Origin: Candidatus Staskawiczbacteria bacterium | Lineage (GTDB): Bacteria > Patescibacteriota > Minisyncoccia > Minisyncoccales > Staskawiczbacteraceae | NCBI GenBank assembly: GCA_903850725.1 | Contig: CAINMG010000023.1 | Coordinates: 1 to 10,088, forward strand | Length of the DNA: 10,088 nucleotides | Direction of reading: 5' to 3' | Shown here: positions 1 through 5,708 of the stretch, in pieces | Position numbering within the stretch: position 1 is the first letter of the stretch | How the letters are laid out: each line of letters begins with the position of its first letter | Made by a program: the position numbers and the translations under genes | Notes under the pieces: model-generated | What the model was told of the DNA's origin: nothing | Database searches by the model: none | What the model saw: only the letters and a program-made list of their open reading frames with translations

Positions 1-1
1 C

Positions 2-30
2 TTACCACTTTTCGTATTTCGTTGTATAAT
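2..30 (+). promoter_or_regulatory. Possible sigma-70 promoter upstream of the tRNA-Leu leader
   Basis: A perfect TATAAT lies at 25-30 and TTACCA (4 of 6 matches to TTGACA) at 2-7, 17 bases apart. Transcription would start near 37, run through the stem-forming stretch at 37-91 and reach tRNA-Leu at 151. No gene lies between, so it may serve a small RNA, the tRNA, or both. The window edge hides anything further upstream. Confidence 0.4.
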
Positions 31-36
31 GGAATT

Positions 37-91
37 GAGACATTCATAGTGGTATGTGGCTGGCGATTTTAACCGATTGTCAGCCAGTCTC
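37..91 (+). other. Stem-forming segment, possible small RNA or tRNA leader
   Basis: GAGAC (37-41) can pair with GTCTC (87-91), and TGGCTG (57-62) with CAGCCA (81-86); the two 3' strands are contiguous, so the arms would stack. It begins at the predicted start of the promoter at 2-30. There is no reading frame of note and no clear terminator before tRNA-Leu. Which strand is used is inferred from that promoter only. Confidence 0.25.
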
Positions 92-150
92 ATTTTACCA
101 CATTCTGAGTATTTTTAGGAGTTTCGTAATTCAAAGAAATTATTTTTTAT

Positions 151-232
151 GCTCCCGTGGCGGAATTGGCATACGCGCTACGCTTAGGACGTAGTCCCGC
201 AAGGGTTAGAGGTTCGAGTCCTCTCGGGAGCA
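151..232 (+). tRNA. tRNA-Leu (anticodon UAG)
   Basis: Class II cloverleaf of 82 nt. The acceptor GCTCCCG (151-157) pairs with CGGGAGC (225-231), and A232 is the discriminator, as leucine tRNAs require. The anticodon stem CTACG/CGTAG encloses loop CTTAGGA, giving TAG at 185-187, which reads CUN leucine codons, CUA best. A variable arm with a GCAA loop and a T arm with TTCGAGT follow. CCA is not encoded, so a CCA-adding enzyme is needed. A terminator hairpin begins six bases downstream. Confidence 0.97.
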
Positions 233-237
233 CAAAC

Positions 238-265
238 AAAAAACACGAATTAGATCGTGTTTTTT
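238..265 (+). terminator. Bidirectional intrinsic terminator between tRNA-Leu and hsp20
   Basis: An 11-bp perfect stem (238-248 with 255-265) has a six-base loop, an A run on its left and a T run on its right. It ends tRNA-Leu transcripts on the plus strand, and by symmetry could end the hsp20 transcript arriving on the minus strand. Confidence 0.85.
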
Positions 266-268
266 AGT

Positions 269-341
269 GTCATTCCCAACTTGATTGGGAAGGCCAGAAT
301 TAAGTGCAAGTTTTCTGGATCCCCGCTTTCGCGGGGATGAC
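269..341 (-). repeat. 73-bp palindromic dispersed repeat, copy 1
   Basis: The ends are GTCATTCCC and GGGGATGAC. On the minus strand the order is hairpin A (stem CCCCGC/GCGGGG with a GAAA loop), a CCAG...CTGG spacer, then hairpin B (CCCAA/TTGGG). The same order and near-identical sequence occur at 4632-4703 and 9614-9685, and split at 1603-1749. It lies between the tRNA-Leu terminator and the hsp20 stop, so it could also form the 3' end of hsp20 mRNA. It encodes nothing and is probably a non-autonomous element. Confidence 0.9.
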
Positions 342-354
342 AAATTATCAAGCT

Positions 355-789
355 CTATGCTTCTTTGACGCCTATTTTGCCTTTGCTAGTTTTTTCTGTT
401 TTTGGGAATTTTATGGTTAAAATGCCTTTGTCCATCTCAGCTGAAGCTTCTTCTGACTTGATATTTTCTGGTAAAATTACTTTTTTAGAAAATGGCCCCC
501 AGTAACATTCTTGGTAAAGATATTTCTTGTTAGTTTCTTGGTTTGGGTCTTTCCTATCTCCTTTTATTACCATCATATCTTTTTCAATAGAAATATCTAC
601 ATCATTTATTACTACTCCAGCAATAGCAGAAGTAACTACAAATTCAGCTTGAGTTTCATAAATATCAACTACAAGCTCACCTTCTTTGGCAAAGATGTTT
701 TTTTTACTTGCCTGAGCTGGCGTCTCTATCACATTTTTTGTTTCTGGTTCTGTAATTAAGTTTTCTTCAATTTTTGCTCTTTTTGCCAA
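355..789 (-). CDS. Small heat shock protein, Hsp20/alpha-crystallin family
   Basis: A 144-residue cytoplasmic chaperone of the family that holds unfolding proteins in oligomers without using ATP. The alpha-crystallin domain spans about residues 37-129, running from GELVVDIYET to the family signature AEMDKGILTIKFPK (A-x3-G-x-L-x-I-x-x-PK). Residues 1-36 are polar and probably disordered, and the tail is short; length is normal for the family. The start appears to be TTG (789-787): no ATG is in frame before the domain, and an in-frame TAA lies upstream in the heptamer repeat. There is no Shine-Dalgarno sequence; the 5' region is tandem repeat back to the prsW stop 74 bases away, so prsW-hsp20 co-transcription is possible. 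Family certain, start codon less so. Confidence 0.92.
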   Translation of the reverse strand: MAKRAKIEENLITEPETKNVIETPAQASKKNIFAKEGELVVDIYETQAEFVVTSAIAGVVINDVDISIEKDMMVIKGDRKDPNQETNKKYLYQECYWGPFSKKVILPENIKSEEASAEMDKGILTIKFPKTEKTSKGKIGVKEA

Positions 790-790
790 T

Positions 791-826
791 GTTTTAGCGT
801 TTAGCGTTTAGCGTTTAGCGTTTAGC
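791..826. repeat. Heptanucleotide tandem repeat (GTTTAGC)
   Basis: Four exact GTTTAGC units (799-826) follow one unit with an extra T (791-798). It sits immediately upstream of the hsp20 start and supplies the stop that bounds that frame. A second seven-base array follows at 833-862, so the whole prsW-hsp20 gap is repeat. Confidence 0.95.
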
Positions 827-832
827 AAATAA

Positions 833-862
833 CTAAACCCTATACCCTGTACCCTAAACCCT
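833..862. repeat. Degenerate heptanucleotide tandem repeat (ACCCTNN)
   Basis: ACCCT recurs at 837, 844, 851 and 858 (the last as ACCCTT), a strict seven-base period with two variable bases per unit (AT, GT, AA). It lies directly after the prsW stop codon and shares the period, but not the sequence, of the neighbouring GTTTAGC array. Confidence 0.85.
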
Positions 863-863
863 T

Positions 864-1607
864 TTAAACCTTACAAATACTTTTAATTTTTTTTACTTTT
901 TCAAACTTATAAATCACAAATATAGACAGTAATATCAAGATTGTAATTGGGAGTAAAATTATAAACCAGCTTAACTCTATTTTCATTATAGATAAATTAA
1001 ATAATCCATGCAAGAGGCTGGCCAGCAAAATACCCAAAATTGTGTATCGCAATCCATTCCTTTTTCTTACGAGTGAAAGTATTACAAAATATCCAATCAA
1101 AGCCGAGCAAAGAGTGTGCAAGAATGTAGCGCCAATAAATCTGACAAAGCTAATAATCATTGAGGCAAAAACAGCATCATTAAATGGCAAGTTAATTGCT
1201 GATGAAATAACATAAAAAATATTTTCAACAGCTGCAAATCCTAGGGCAGAAACTACCATATAAATCATTATATCTACTGGTTCGTCGCATTCTGGGCTAT
1301 TCAAAACTTTAAATTTAACTACCAAATATTTAAAAATTTCCTCAGTCAAGGCAATCACCATAAACCAGTAAATAAGTAAGACGTATATTGATGGCAAATT
1401 AAAGTAATATAATAAACCAATTAATTGTTTTTGCACTAAGTAGGCTGGGATTGTAATCAAAGAGCCTAATAAAAATACTTTCAAAATCATTTTTTTGGAT
1501 TCGGGGTGAAGGTCTTTTTTTAAATAATAAAAAATCCAAGCTAAAGACGGCATAATTCCAAAAAATATATATAAAAAATAAATAAGAATCACAAACATAA
1601 TTGTCAT
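864..1607 (-). CDS. PrsW-family intramembrane metalloprotease
   Basis: A 247-residue, very hydrophobic protein with about seven or eight membrane segments. It carries the PrsW/CAAX-protease-like motif set: EEIFK (E89, E90, K93), AVEN (E128, N129), a histidine in a membrane helix (H164) and SLLHG (H200). These are the residues expected to bind metal and activate water. The N-terminal PSLAW...YLKKDLHPESK is also typical of PrsW. In Bacillus, PrsW cleaves an anti-sigma factor; the substrate here is unknown and no sigma or anti-sigma gene is in the window. The ATG at 1607 lies inside the end of a dispersed repeat; ATG at 1598 (residue 4) may be the original start. No Shine-Dalgarno sequence is seen. 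Family call good, function general. Confidence 0.85.
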   Translation of the reverse strand: MTIMFVILIYFLYIFFGIMPSLAWIFYYLKKDLHPESKKMILKVFLLGSLITIPAYLVQKQLIGLLYYFNLPSIYVLLIYWFMVIALTEEIFKYLVVKFKVLNSPECDEPVDIMIYMVVSALGFAAVENIFYVISSAINLPFNDAVFASMIISFVRFIGATFLHTLCSALIGYFVILSLVRKRNGLRYTILGILLASLLHGLFNLSIMKIELSWFIILLPITILILLSIFVIYKFEKVKKIKSICKV

Positions 1608-1749
1608 TCCCGCGAAGGCGGGAATCCAGAGTAGTTGTCATCGCGAGGGTATCGCAATGCCCGAAGCAATCTCAACCTTTGGGATTGCCACGTCGCCTGC
1701 GGGCTCCTCGCAATGACGGAACTAGATTCCCAATCAAGTTGGGAATGAC
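1603..1749 (+). repeat. Palindromic dispersed repeat, copy 2, interrupted by another repeat
   Basis: The left half (1603-1630, GTCATTCCCGCG...ATCCAGA) and right half (1723-1749, AGATTCCCAATC...GGGAATGAC) match the two ends of the 72-73-bp element. Between them lies a different palindromic repeat (1637-1717) in place of the usual spacer. It fills most of the valS-prsW gap, and its left end contains the predicted prsW start codon. Confidence 0.85.
1637..1717. repeat. 81-bp palindromic repeat nested in copy 2
   Basis: The ends GTCATCGCGAG and CTCGCAATGAC are inverted repeats (10 of 11). Internal CGAAGCAATCTC and GGGATTGCCACG are recognisable parts of the GTCATTGCGAGG...CAATGAC repeat found dispersed in many unrelated bacterial genomes. 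It has no coding capacity; its position inside another element implies it arrived later or replaced that element's spacer. Confidence 0.8.
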
Positions 1750-1788
1750 ACGATAATTTATTTGGCTCGCTTCTTTTGCGCTTCTACT

Positions 1789-3954
1789 TTATTTTGGCCA
1801 TTCTTCGATTATAAGGCAGGACTTTTTGTTTTTTATTGGTAACTGTTGATAAATTTCTTCGGTAATAAATGGCATAAATGGATGAAGCAACTGGAGACAG
1901 GTGGCATATATTTCCAGAAGAAGCCACTTTGCAGAATTTCTCTTGGCTATATCTTCACTCAAAATATCTCTCTTTTTCTCTTCTATTATTTTATCACAAA
2001 ATACGTGCCAAAAGTAGTGGTAAATTTCTTCTGAGGCCATATAAAATTTAAAACTATCCATTTGTTTTGTGACTTTCGCAATAAACTTATTTAATTCTAC
2101 AAGATATTTTGCATCCTCTTTGGAAAGTTTTGGTTTCTTTGTTATGTCAATTCCGTCTGCGTTCATTAAAACAAATTTACCAGCATTCCAAATTTTATTT
2201 GAGAAGTTTCTATATGCTTTAAATTTATCCATAGAAACTTTACTATCATTGCCAACACTTGTGCCCACAATCATTGCCATTCGAATTGCATCTGCACCAT
2301 ACTGGCTTATCATGTCAACTGGATCTATATTGTTTCCAAGTGATTTAGATATTTTTCTATTTTGTTCGTCTCTGACTAAGCCATGTAAATAAACGGTTTT
2401 AAACGGAACTTTTCCTAGTAAAAATTGGCTCATTAAAATCATTCTAGCTACCCAGAAAAACAGAATATCATAAGCTGTCTCTAAAACACTGGTAGGAAAG
2501 TATTGTTTTAAATCATTTGTGCTATTTGGCCAGCCAAGAGTTGAAAATGGCCACAACCCCGAAGAAAACCATGTATCAAGTGTATCAGAAAATTGCTCCC
2601 AGCCTTCTCCTTCTGGTTTAGTCTTGCTCACCACATAATCTAATGCATCTCCTTCTGGGGCTGGTGGTTTGTACCAAACTGGAAGTCTATGGCCATACCA
2701 AATTTGTCTTGATATACTCCAATCTCGCAAATTTTCAACCCAGTTAAAATAAGTTTTTTCAAAACGTTTAGGAAGTATTTCAATCTTTCCTGATTTTACT
2801 GAATCAATCATTAACTCTTTTAGTGTTTTATTTTTACCGGGTATTTTTTTATTTACTCTTATAAAAAATTGATGTCTTTTGGGTAATGGTTCTATTATAC
2901 CGCCAGATCTTTGTGCTCTTGGAATATTTTGGTCAATTATTTCCTCTTTTTCTAAGAGATTTTGTTCTTTTAAATAATTTACTATTATATCTCTTGCTTC
3001 AACTGTTTTTTTGCCGGTAACAAGTGCACTTGTATTTTCAGACATTTTGCCATATTCATTAATTACTTGATAACTTGGTAAATTATGGCGAATTGCCATT
3101 TCAGCATCAATTTTACTATGAGCTGGTGTTACCCCTAAAGCTCCAGTACCAAAATTTTGGTCAACAGAAGGGTCGCCAATAATTTTAATAGATAATTTTT
3201 TACTTAGAAATTCAGCATCAAAGGTTTTTCCAATAAAATTTTTATAGCGTTTGTCGTTTGGATTTACTGCAACGGCTGTATCCCCAAACTTTGTTTCAGG
3301 TCTTGTGGTAGATATTAAAATGGGAAAATTTTTATCATAACGAAACGTATATAGTTTAGCTTTTTCTGCTTGATATTCAATTTCATCGTCATTTACAACA
3401 GTTTGGCCTTTTACATCCCAGTTTATAATTGTGAAAAGGCCGGTGCCCATTTCTATAATGCCAGCTTTATGCATTTGTATAAAAGCTTCTGTCACAGTAT
3501 CAGAATGGTCTTTATCTAGTGTAAACTTTAATCGCGACCAATCAAGAGAAGCTCCCATCACTCTCATTTGTCTTAAAATTTGGCTTTGATTTTGTAATGC
3601 ATATTCATTTACCATACTTATAAATTCATCTCTTTTATTCATATAATCATTTCTGAATATTTTTTTCTCTTTTAAAAATTTTGTTTCTGTGGCGATTGAA
3701 GCATGATCAGTCCCTGGTATCCATAAAGCTTTTTTGCCTTTCATCCTTTCGTAACGTACCATGGTGTCTTCAATGGCTAGCATTAAGGCAGATCCCATAT
3801 GTAAAACGCCGGTAACATTTGGTGGGGGCAAAACTATTGAAAATGGTTTTTTATGTCTTGCTGGTAATTTATCAGGATTAAAAAAACCACTCTCTTCCCA
3901 GAGTTTATAAATTTTATCTTCAACTTTTTTAGAATCGTATTGTCCTTCTAACAT
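1789..3954 (-). CDS. valS: Valine--tRNA ligase
   Basis: A 721-residue class I aminoacyl-tRNA synthetase that charges tRNA-Val with valine in the cytoplasm. PPPNVTGVLHMGS (residues 43-55) is the HIGH region, WIPGTDHA (78-85) the adjacent valine-type motif, and STTRPET...GVTPAH (about 215-279) the CP1 editing domain that hydrolyses Thr-tRNA. DWSISRQIWYGHRLP (411-425), DTLDTWFSSGLWPFS (458-471) and KISKS (534-538) complete the catalytic core. Residues from about 600 form the anticodon-binding helical domain, which ends at ITEEIYQQLP...EEWPK. The fourth HIGH residue is serine, not the usual histidine, and the protein stops where most ValRS (roughly 850-950 residues) continue into a coiled-coil arm. 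It starts 32 bases after tsaD and is probably co-transcribed with it. No Shine-Dalgarno sequence. Confidence 0.97.
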   Translation of the reverse strand: MLEGQYDSKKVEDKIYKLWEESGFFNPDKLPARHKKPFSIVLPPPNVTGVLHMGSALMLAIEDTMVRYERMKGKKALWIPGTDHASIATETKFLKEKKIFRNDYMNKRDEFISMVNEYALQNQSQILRQMRVMGASLDWSRLKFTLDKDHSDTVTEAFIQMHKAGIIEMGTGLFTIINWDVKGQTVVNDDEIEYQAEKAKLYTFRYDKNFPILISTTRPETKFGDTAVAVNPNDKRYKNFIGKTFDAEFLSKKLSIKIIGDPSVDQNFGTGALGVTPAHSKIDAEMAIRHNLPSYQVINEYGKMSENTSALVTGKKTVEARDIIVNYLKEQNLLEKEEIIDQNIPRAQRSGGIIEPLPKRHQFFIRVNKKIPGKNKTLKELMIDSVKSGKIEILPKRFEKTYFNWVENLRDWSISRQIWYGHRLPVWYKPPAPEGDALDYVVSKTKPEGEGWEQFSDTLDTWFSSGLWPFSTLGWPNSTNDLKQYFPTSVLETAYDILFFWVARMILMSQFLLGKVPFKTVYLHGLVRDEQNRKISKSLGNNIDPVDMISQYGADAIRMAMIVGTSVGNDSKVSMDKFKAYRNFSNKIWNAGKFVLMNADGIDITKKPKLSKEDAKYLVELNKFIAKVTKQMDSFKFYMASEEIYHYFWHVFCDKIIEEKKRDILSEDIAKRNSAKWLLLEIYATCLQLLHPFMPFITEEIYQQLPIKNKKSCLIIEEWPK

Positions 3955-3986
3955 ATTTTTTTGAAGTATTTAATTATTTTAGCAAA

Positions 3987-5240
3987 TTATTCGCCAATTC
4001 GCAAATTTGAATCTGCTTCTAGATATTTCCAGTTAATGATTTTATCTTTATTGTAGTATCCGGCAACGCCAATCATTAAACCATTGTCAGTGCTCAAAAC
4101 TGGCTCGGGGAATATAGCTTGTAGGTTGTAGTTGGTAGCTTGTAGGTTAAATTGACGACGAAGTTCTGAATTTGCAGAAACTCCTCCGCCAAGAATTATT
4201 GTGCGGGCATTAAAATCAACAACTGCTTTAAAGGTTTTTTTAAGCAAAACATCAATTATAGCTTGCTGGATTTCCGCACACATAGCGCAAATATAATCTT
4301 TATTTTTTTGAATTTTTTTAGGCTGTTTTTGATGAGAATATAAAATAGCAGTTTTTAAGCCAGAAAAAGAAAAATCATAATCTTTGGTATGTAGCATTGG
4401 GCGAGGTAAAGTAGCTTGTAGCTTGTAGCTTGTAGCTTGCAGGGCAAGTTTGGAAATAATTGGGCCACCGGGGTAGCCAAGGCCTAAAATTTTGGCTGCT
4501 TTATCAAAACATTCACCAGCTGCATCATCTCTTGTTTCGCCAAGAATTTTATATTTACCTACTCCTTCCACTAAAACTAATTGCGTATGTCCCCCACTTA
4601 CAACTAAAGCAATTGCAGGGAACTTAACGTTGTCATTCCCGCGAAAGCGGGAATCCAGAGAACGTGAACTTAATTCTGGATCCCCAATCAAGTTGGGGAT
4701 GACAGCTTTGTTTTGTAAATAATTTACTAGTATGTGGCCTTCAATATGATTTATTGGGATGAGTGGTATGTCCCAAAAATAAGAAAGAGCTCTAGCAAAA
4801 TTTACTCCTACCCATAAGCAAGGTTCTAACCCAGGACCATTGGTAACTGCAATATAATCAATCCTTCGACTTCGCTCAGGACGAGCATCTGGCTTAGAAT
4901 ATTTTTTCAAAAATGGAATTAGTTTTTTTGCTAGTTCTGGCTCTCTTTCTAAAATAGTTTTAAGTGTTTTAAGTTTTTCAGGATCTATAGCGTAGGGTTT
5001 AGCATCTAAAAGCTTTGCTTCTCCTAAGGCATCTACAAAAGTTGGTACAATATTTTTTTGATGCTCTCTTTTGGCCATCATAGGGAAAACACCGCCATAT
5101 TTTTGGTGGACTTTAATTTGCGAAGCTATTTTGTTTGCCATAACAGAAAATGTTGGAATTTTGTCATTTCCATTTTCAATAACTTCAAGAATTGCAATTC
5201 CTGTGTCATCGCAAGATGTTTCTATGGATAGTATATTCAT
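3987..5240 (-). CDS. tsaD: tRNA N6-adenosine threonylcarbamoyltransferase TsaD
   Basis: TsaD transfers the threonylcarbamoyl group to A37 of tRNAs that read ANN codons (t6A), working with TsaB and TsaE. ASKHA-fold motifs are intact: SIETSCDDT (5-13), HQKYGGVFP (45-53), the metal site NHIEGH (164-169, H165 and H169), VSGGHT (214-219), DDAAGECFDKAAKILGLGYPGGP (238-260), GGGVSANSELRR (351-362) and STDNG (383-387). At 417 residues it is long against about 340-350 for the family. The excess is accounted for by four repeat-derived in-frame segments at about residues 118-126, 179-204, 266-276 and 366-375, all between core motifs. Start ATG at 5240, just before SIETSCDDT; no clear Shine-Dalgarno sequence. 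valS follows after 32 bases. Confidence 0.96.
   Translation of the reverse strand: MNILSIETSCDDTGIAILEVIENGNDKIPTFSVMANKIASQIKVHQKYGGVFPMMAKREHQKNIVPTFVDALGEAKLLDAKPYAIDPEKLKTLKTILEREPELAKKLIPFLKKYSKPDARPERSRRIDYIAVTNGPGLEPCLWVGVNFARALSYFWDIPLIPINHIEGHILVNYLQNKAVIPNLIGDPELSSRSLDSRFRGNDNVKFPAIALVVSGGHTQLVLVEGVGKYKILGETRDDAAGECFDKAAKILGLGYPGGPIISKLALQATSYKLQATLPRPMLHTKDYDFSFSGLKTAILYSHQKQPKKIQKNKDYICAMCAEIQQAIIDVLLKKTFKAVVDFNARTIILGGGVSANSELRRQFNLQATNYNLQAIFPEPVLSTDNGLMIGVAGYYNKDKIINWKYLEADSNLRIGE
4114..4148. repeat. Heptanucleotide repeat (GTAGSTT) inside tsaD
   Basis: Five degenerate seven-base units (ATAGCTT, GTAGGTT, GTAGTTG, GTAGCTT, GTAGGTT). Read in the tsaD frame it gives LQATNYNLQA, a seven-residue period, just after the GGGVSANSELRR motif. 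Because three heptamers make seven codons, the array keeps the frame open without stops. Confidence 0.85.
4411..4438. repeat. Perfect heptanucleotide repeat (GTAGCTT)x4 inside tsaD
   Basis: Four exact copies of GTAGCTT. In the tsaD frame they read LQATSYKLQAT, again with a seven-residue period, after the GLGYPGGP motif. Same unit family as 4114-4148, and much less diverged. Confidence 0.95.
4632..4703 (+). repeat. 72-bp palindromic dispersed repeat, copy 3, in frame inside tsaD
   Basis: A complete copy: GTCATTCCCGCGAAAGCGGG at the left, a CCAG...CTGG spacer, CCCCAATCAAGTTGGGG and ATGAC at the right. It is exactly 24 codons long and read through by tsaD without a stop, adding a segment that includes IPNLIGDPELSS and LDSRFRGNDN just before the FPAIALVVSGGHT strand. 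Confidence 0.92.
4862..4882. repeat. Short dispersed repeat (CCTTCGACTTCGCTCAGG) inside tsaD
   Basis: In the tsaD frame it encodes most of DARPERSRR (residues 118-126), between YSKP and IDYIAVTNGPG, where relatives usually run straight on. A variant forms the core of the terminator at 7308-7349 (CCCTGAGC...AGTCGAAGGG). The sequence is a widely dispersed bacterial repeat. Confidence 0.75.
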
Positions 5241-5271
5241 ATTGATTTTATAGTTCTTTTTACCTTAAAAC

Positions 5272-5300
5272 TTGAAAAAAATCAATTTATATTGTAATAT
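5272..5300 (+). promoter_or_regulatory. Likely promoter of tRNA-Glu
   Basis: TTGAAA (5272-5277) and TAATAT (5295-5300) are 17 bases apart, with a start expected near 5307, 14 bases before the tRNA. The match is 4-5 of 6 per box. The region is very AT-rich, so other spacings are possible. The divergent tsaD promoter must share this interval but is not distinct. Confidence 0.45.
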
Positions 5301-5320
5301 CAATTATATAAATGCAATAT

Positions 5321-5395
5321 GGTCCCATCGTCTAGCCTGGTCTAGGACACTTGGTTTTCATCCAAGAAACTCGGGTTCAAATCCCGATGGGACCG
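5321..5395 (+). tRNA. tRNA-Glu (anticodon UUC)
   Basis: A 75-nt class I cloverleaf. Acceptor GGTCCCA pairs with TGGGACC (5388-5394); G73 is at 5395. The anticodon stem CTTGG/CCAAG encloses TTTTCAT, giving TTC at 5357-5359. The T arm TCGGG-TTCAAAT-CCCGA is perfect. CCA is not encoded: the next bases are CATG, and the ATG belongs to the GIY-YIG gene. The last 18 bases of the tRNA plus two more recur exactly at 5709-5728. It reads GAA/GAG codons. Confidence 0.97.
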
Positions 5396-5397
5396 CA
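5378..5397 (+). repeat. 20-bp direct repeat, left copy (3' end of tRNA-Glu)
   Basis: Runs from within the T loop to two bases past the discriminator and is identical to 5709-5728. It resembles the core (att) sequence of an element integrated at a tRNA 3' end. Flanking bases differ on both sides, so the identity is exactly 20 bases. Confidence 0.9.
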
Positions 5398-5702
5398 TGT
5401 TCTATGTTTATATTTTGCAGAGTAAAAAAGATAATAAATTATATATTGGTTACAGTTTAAATTTGCGGGAGAGGGTTAATGAACATTTGAAAGGCAAGGT
5501 GTTGTCAACGAGAAATCGAAGACCGATGGTTTTAATTTATTACGAGGCTTACAGAGCAGAAAAAGATGCGAGAGTGCGTGAATTTTTTTTAAAAACTGGA
5601 CAAGGAAGAGATTTTATAAAGAAAAATATAATTTACTCCCGGGTTTCCGCCCAAGGCGCCAATGCCCAAGGCAGGCCCGCCTCGGGCGTGGGACCAGCCT
5701 AG
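5397..5702 (+). CDS. GIY-YIG endonuclease domain protein
   Basis: A 101-residue protein consisting almost only of a single GIY-YIG nuclease domain of the small UvrC-N-like (UPF0213/COG2827) type. FYVYIL (2-7) and LYIGYS (15-20) form the two-part signature; LRERVNEH (23-30) carries the conserved arginine and histidine, and YYEAY...KTGQGRDFIKK (48-76) the glutamate and C-terminal helix. The family cuts DNA; some members are homing enzymes and many are uncharacterised. Start ATG lies one base after the tRNA-Glu discriminator, so expression probably depends on tRNA read-through, and tRNA 3' processing would leave a nearly leaderless message. Residues from about 81 (SRVSAQGANAQGRPASGVGPA) come from the GC-rich repeat and are not part of the fold. 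Stop TAG sits in a hairpin loop. Confidence 0.88.
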   Translation: MFYVYILQSKKDNKLYIGYSLNLRERVNEHLKGKVLSTRNRRPMVLIYYEAYRAEKDARVREFFLKTGQGRDFIKKNIIYSRVSAQGANAQGRPASGVGPA

Positions 5703-5708
5703 GGCTGG
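5648..5708. repeat. GC-rich palindromic tail of the GIY-YIG unit
   Basis: A GC-rich island in AT-rich surroundings. It holds an imperfect inverted repeat (CGCCCAAGGC with GCCTCGGGCG, one mismatch), a small hairpin GCCCG-CCT-CGGGC (5675-5687) and a perfect hairpin CCAGCC-TAG-GGCTGG (5694-5708) whose loop is the nuclease stop codon. It ends exactly where the second tRNA-end copy begins. It could be an RNA structure, a recombination site, or an inserted repeat. Confidence 0.7.

Noticed and set aside
511..759. Open frame of 82 codons on the plus strand opposite hsp20
   Set aside because: It lies wholly opposite a confident gene, has skewed Phe/Tyr/Ile composition and no recognisable domain. The same applies to plus-strand frames opposite valS, tsaD and recG and to the minus-strand frame at 6864-7154.
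791..862. CRISPR array
   Set aside because: Units are seven bases in direct tandem without spacers; there are no cas genes in the window.
1399..1641. Alternative 80-codon minus-strand frame overlapping the prsW N terminus
   Set aside because: Its start (TTTLDSRLRGNDN) is only translated repeat; the rest is a shifted reading of prsW, which keeps all family motifs in its own frame.
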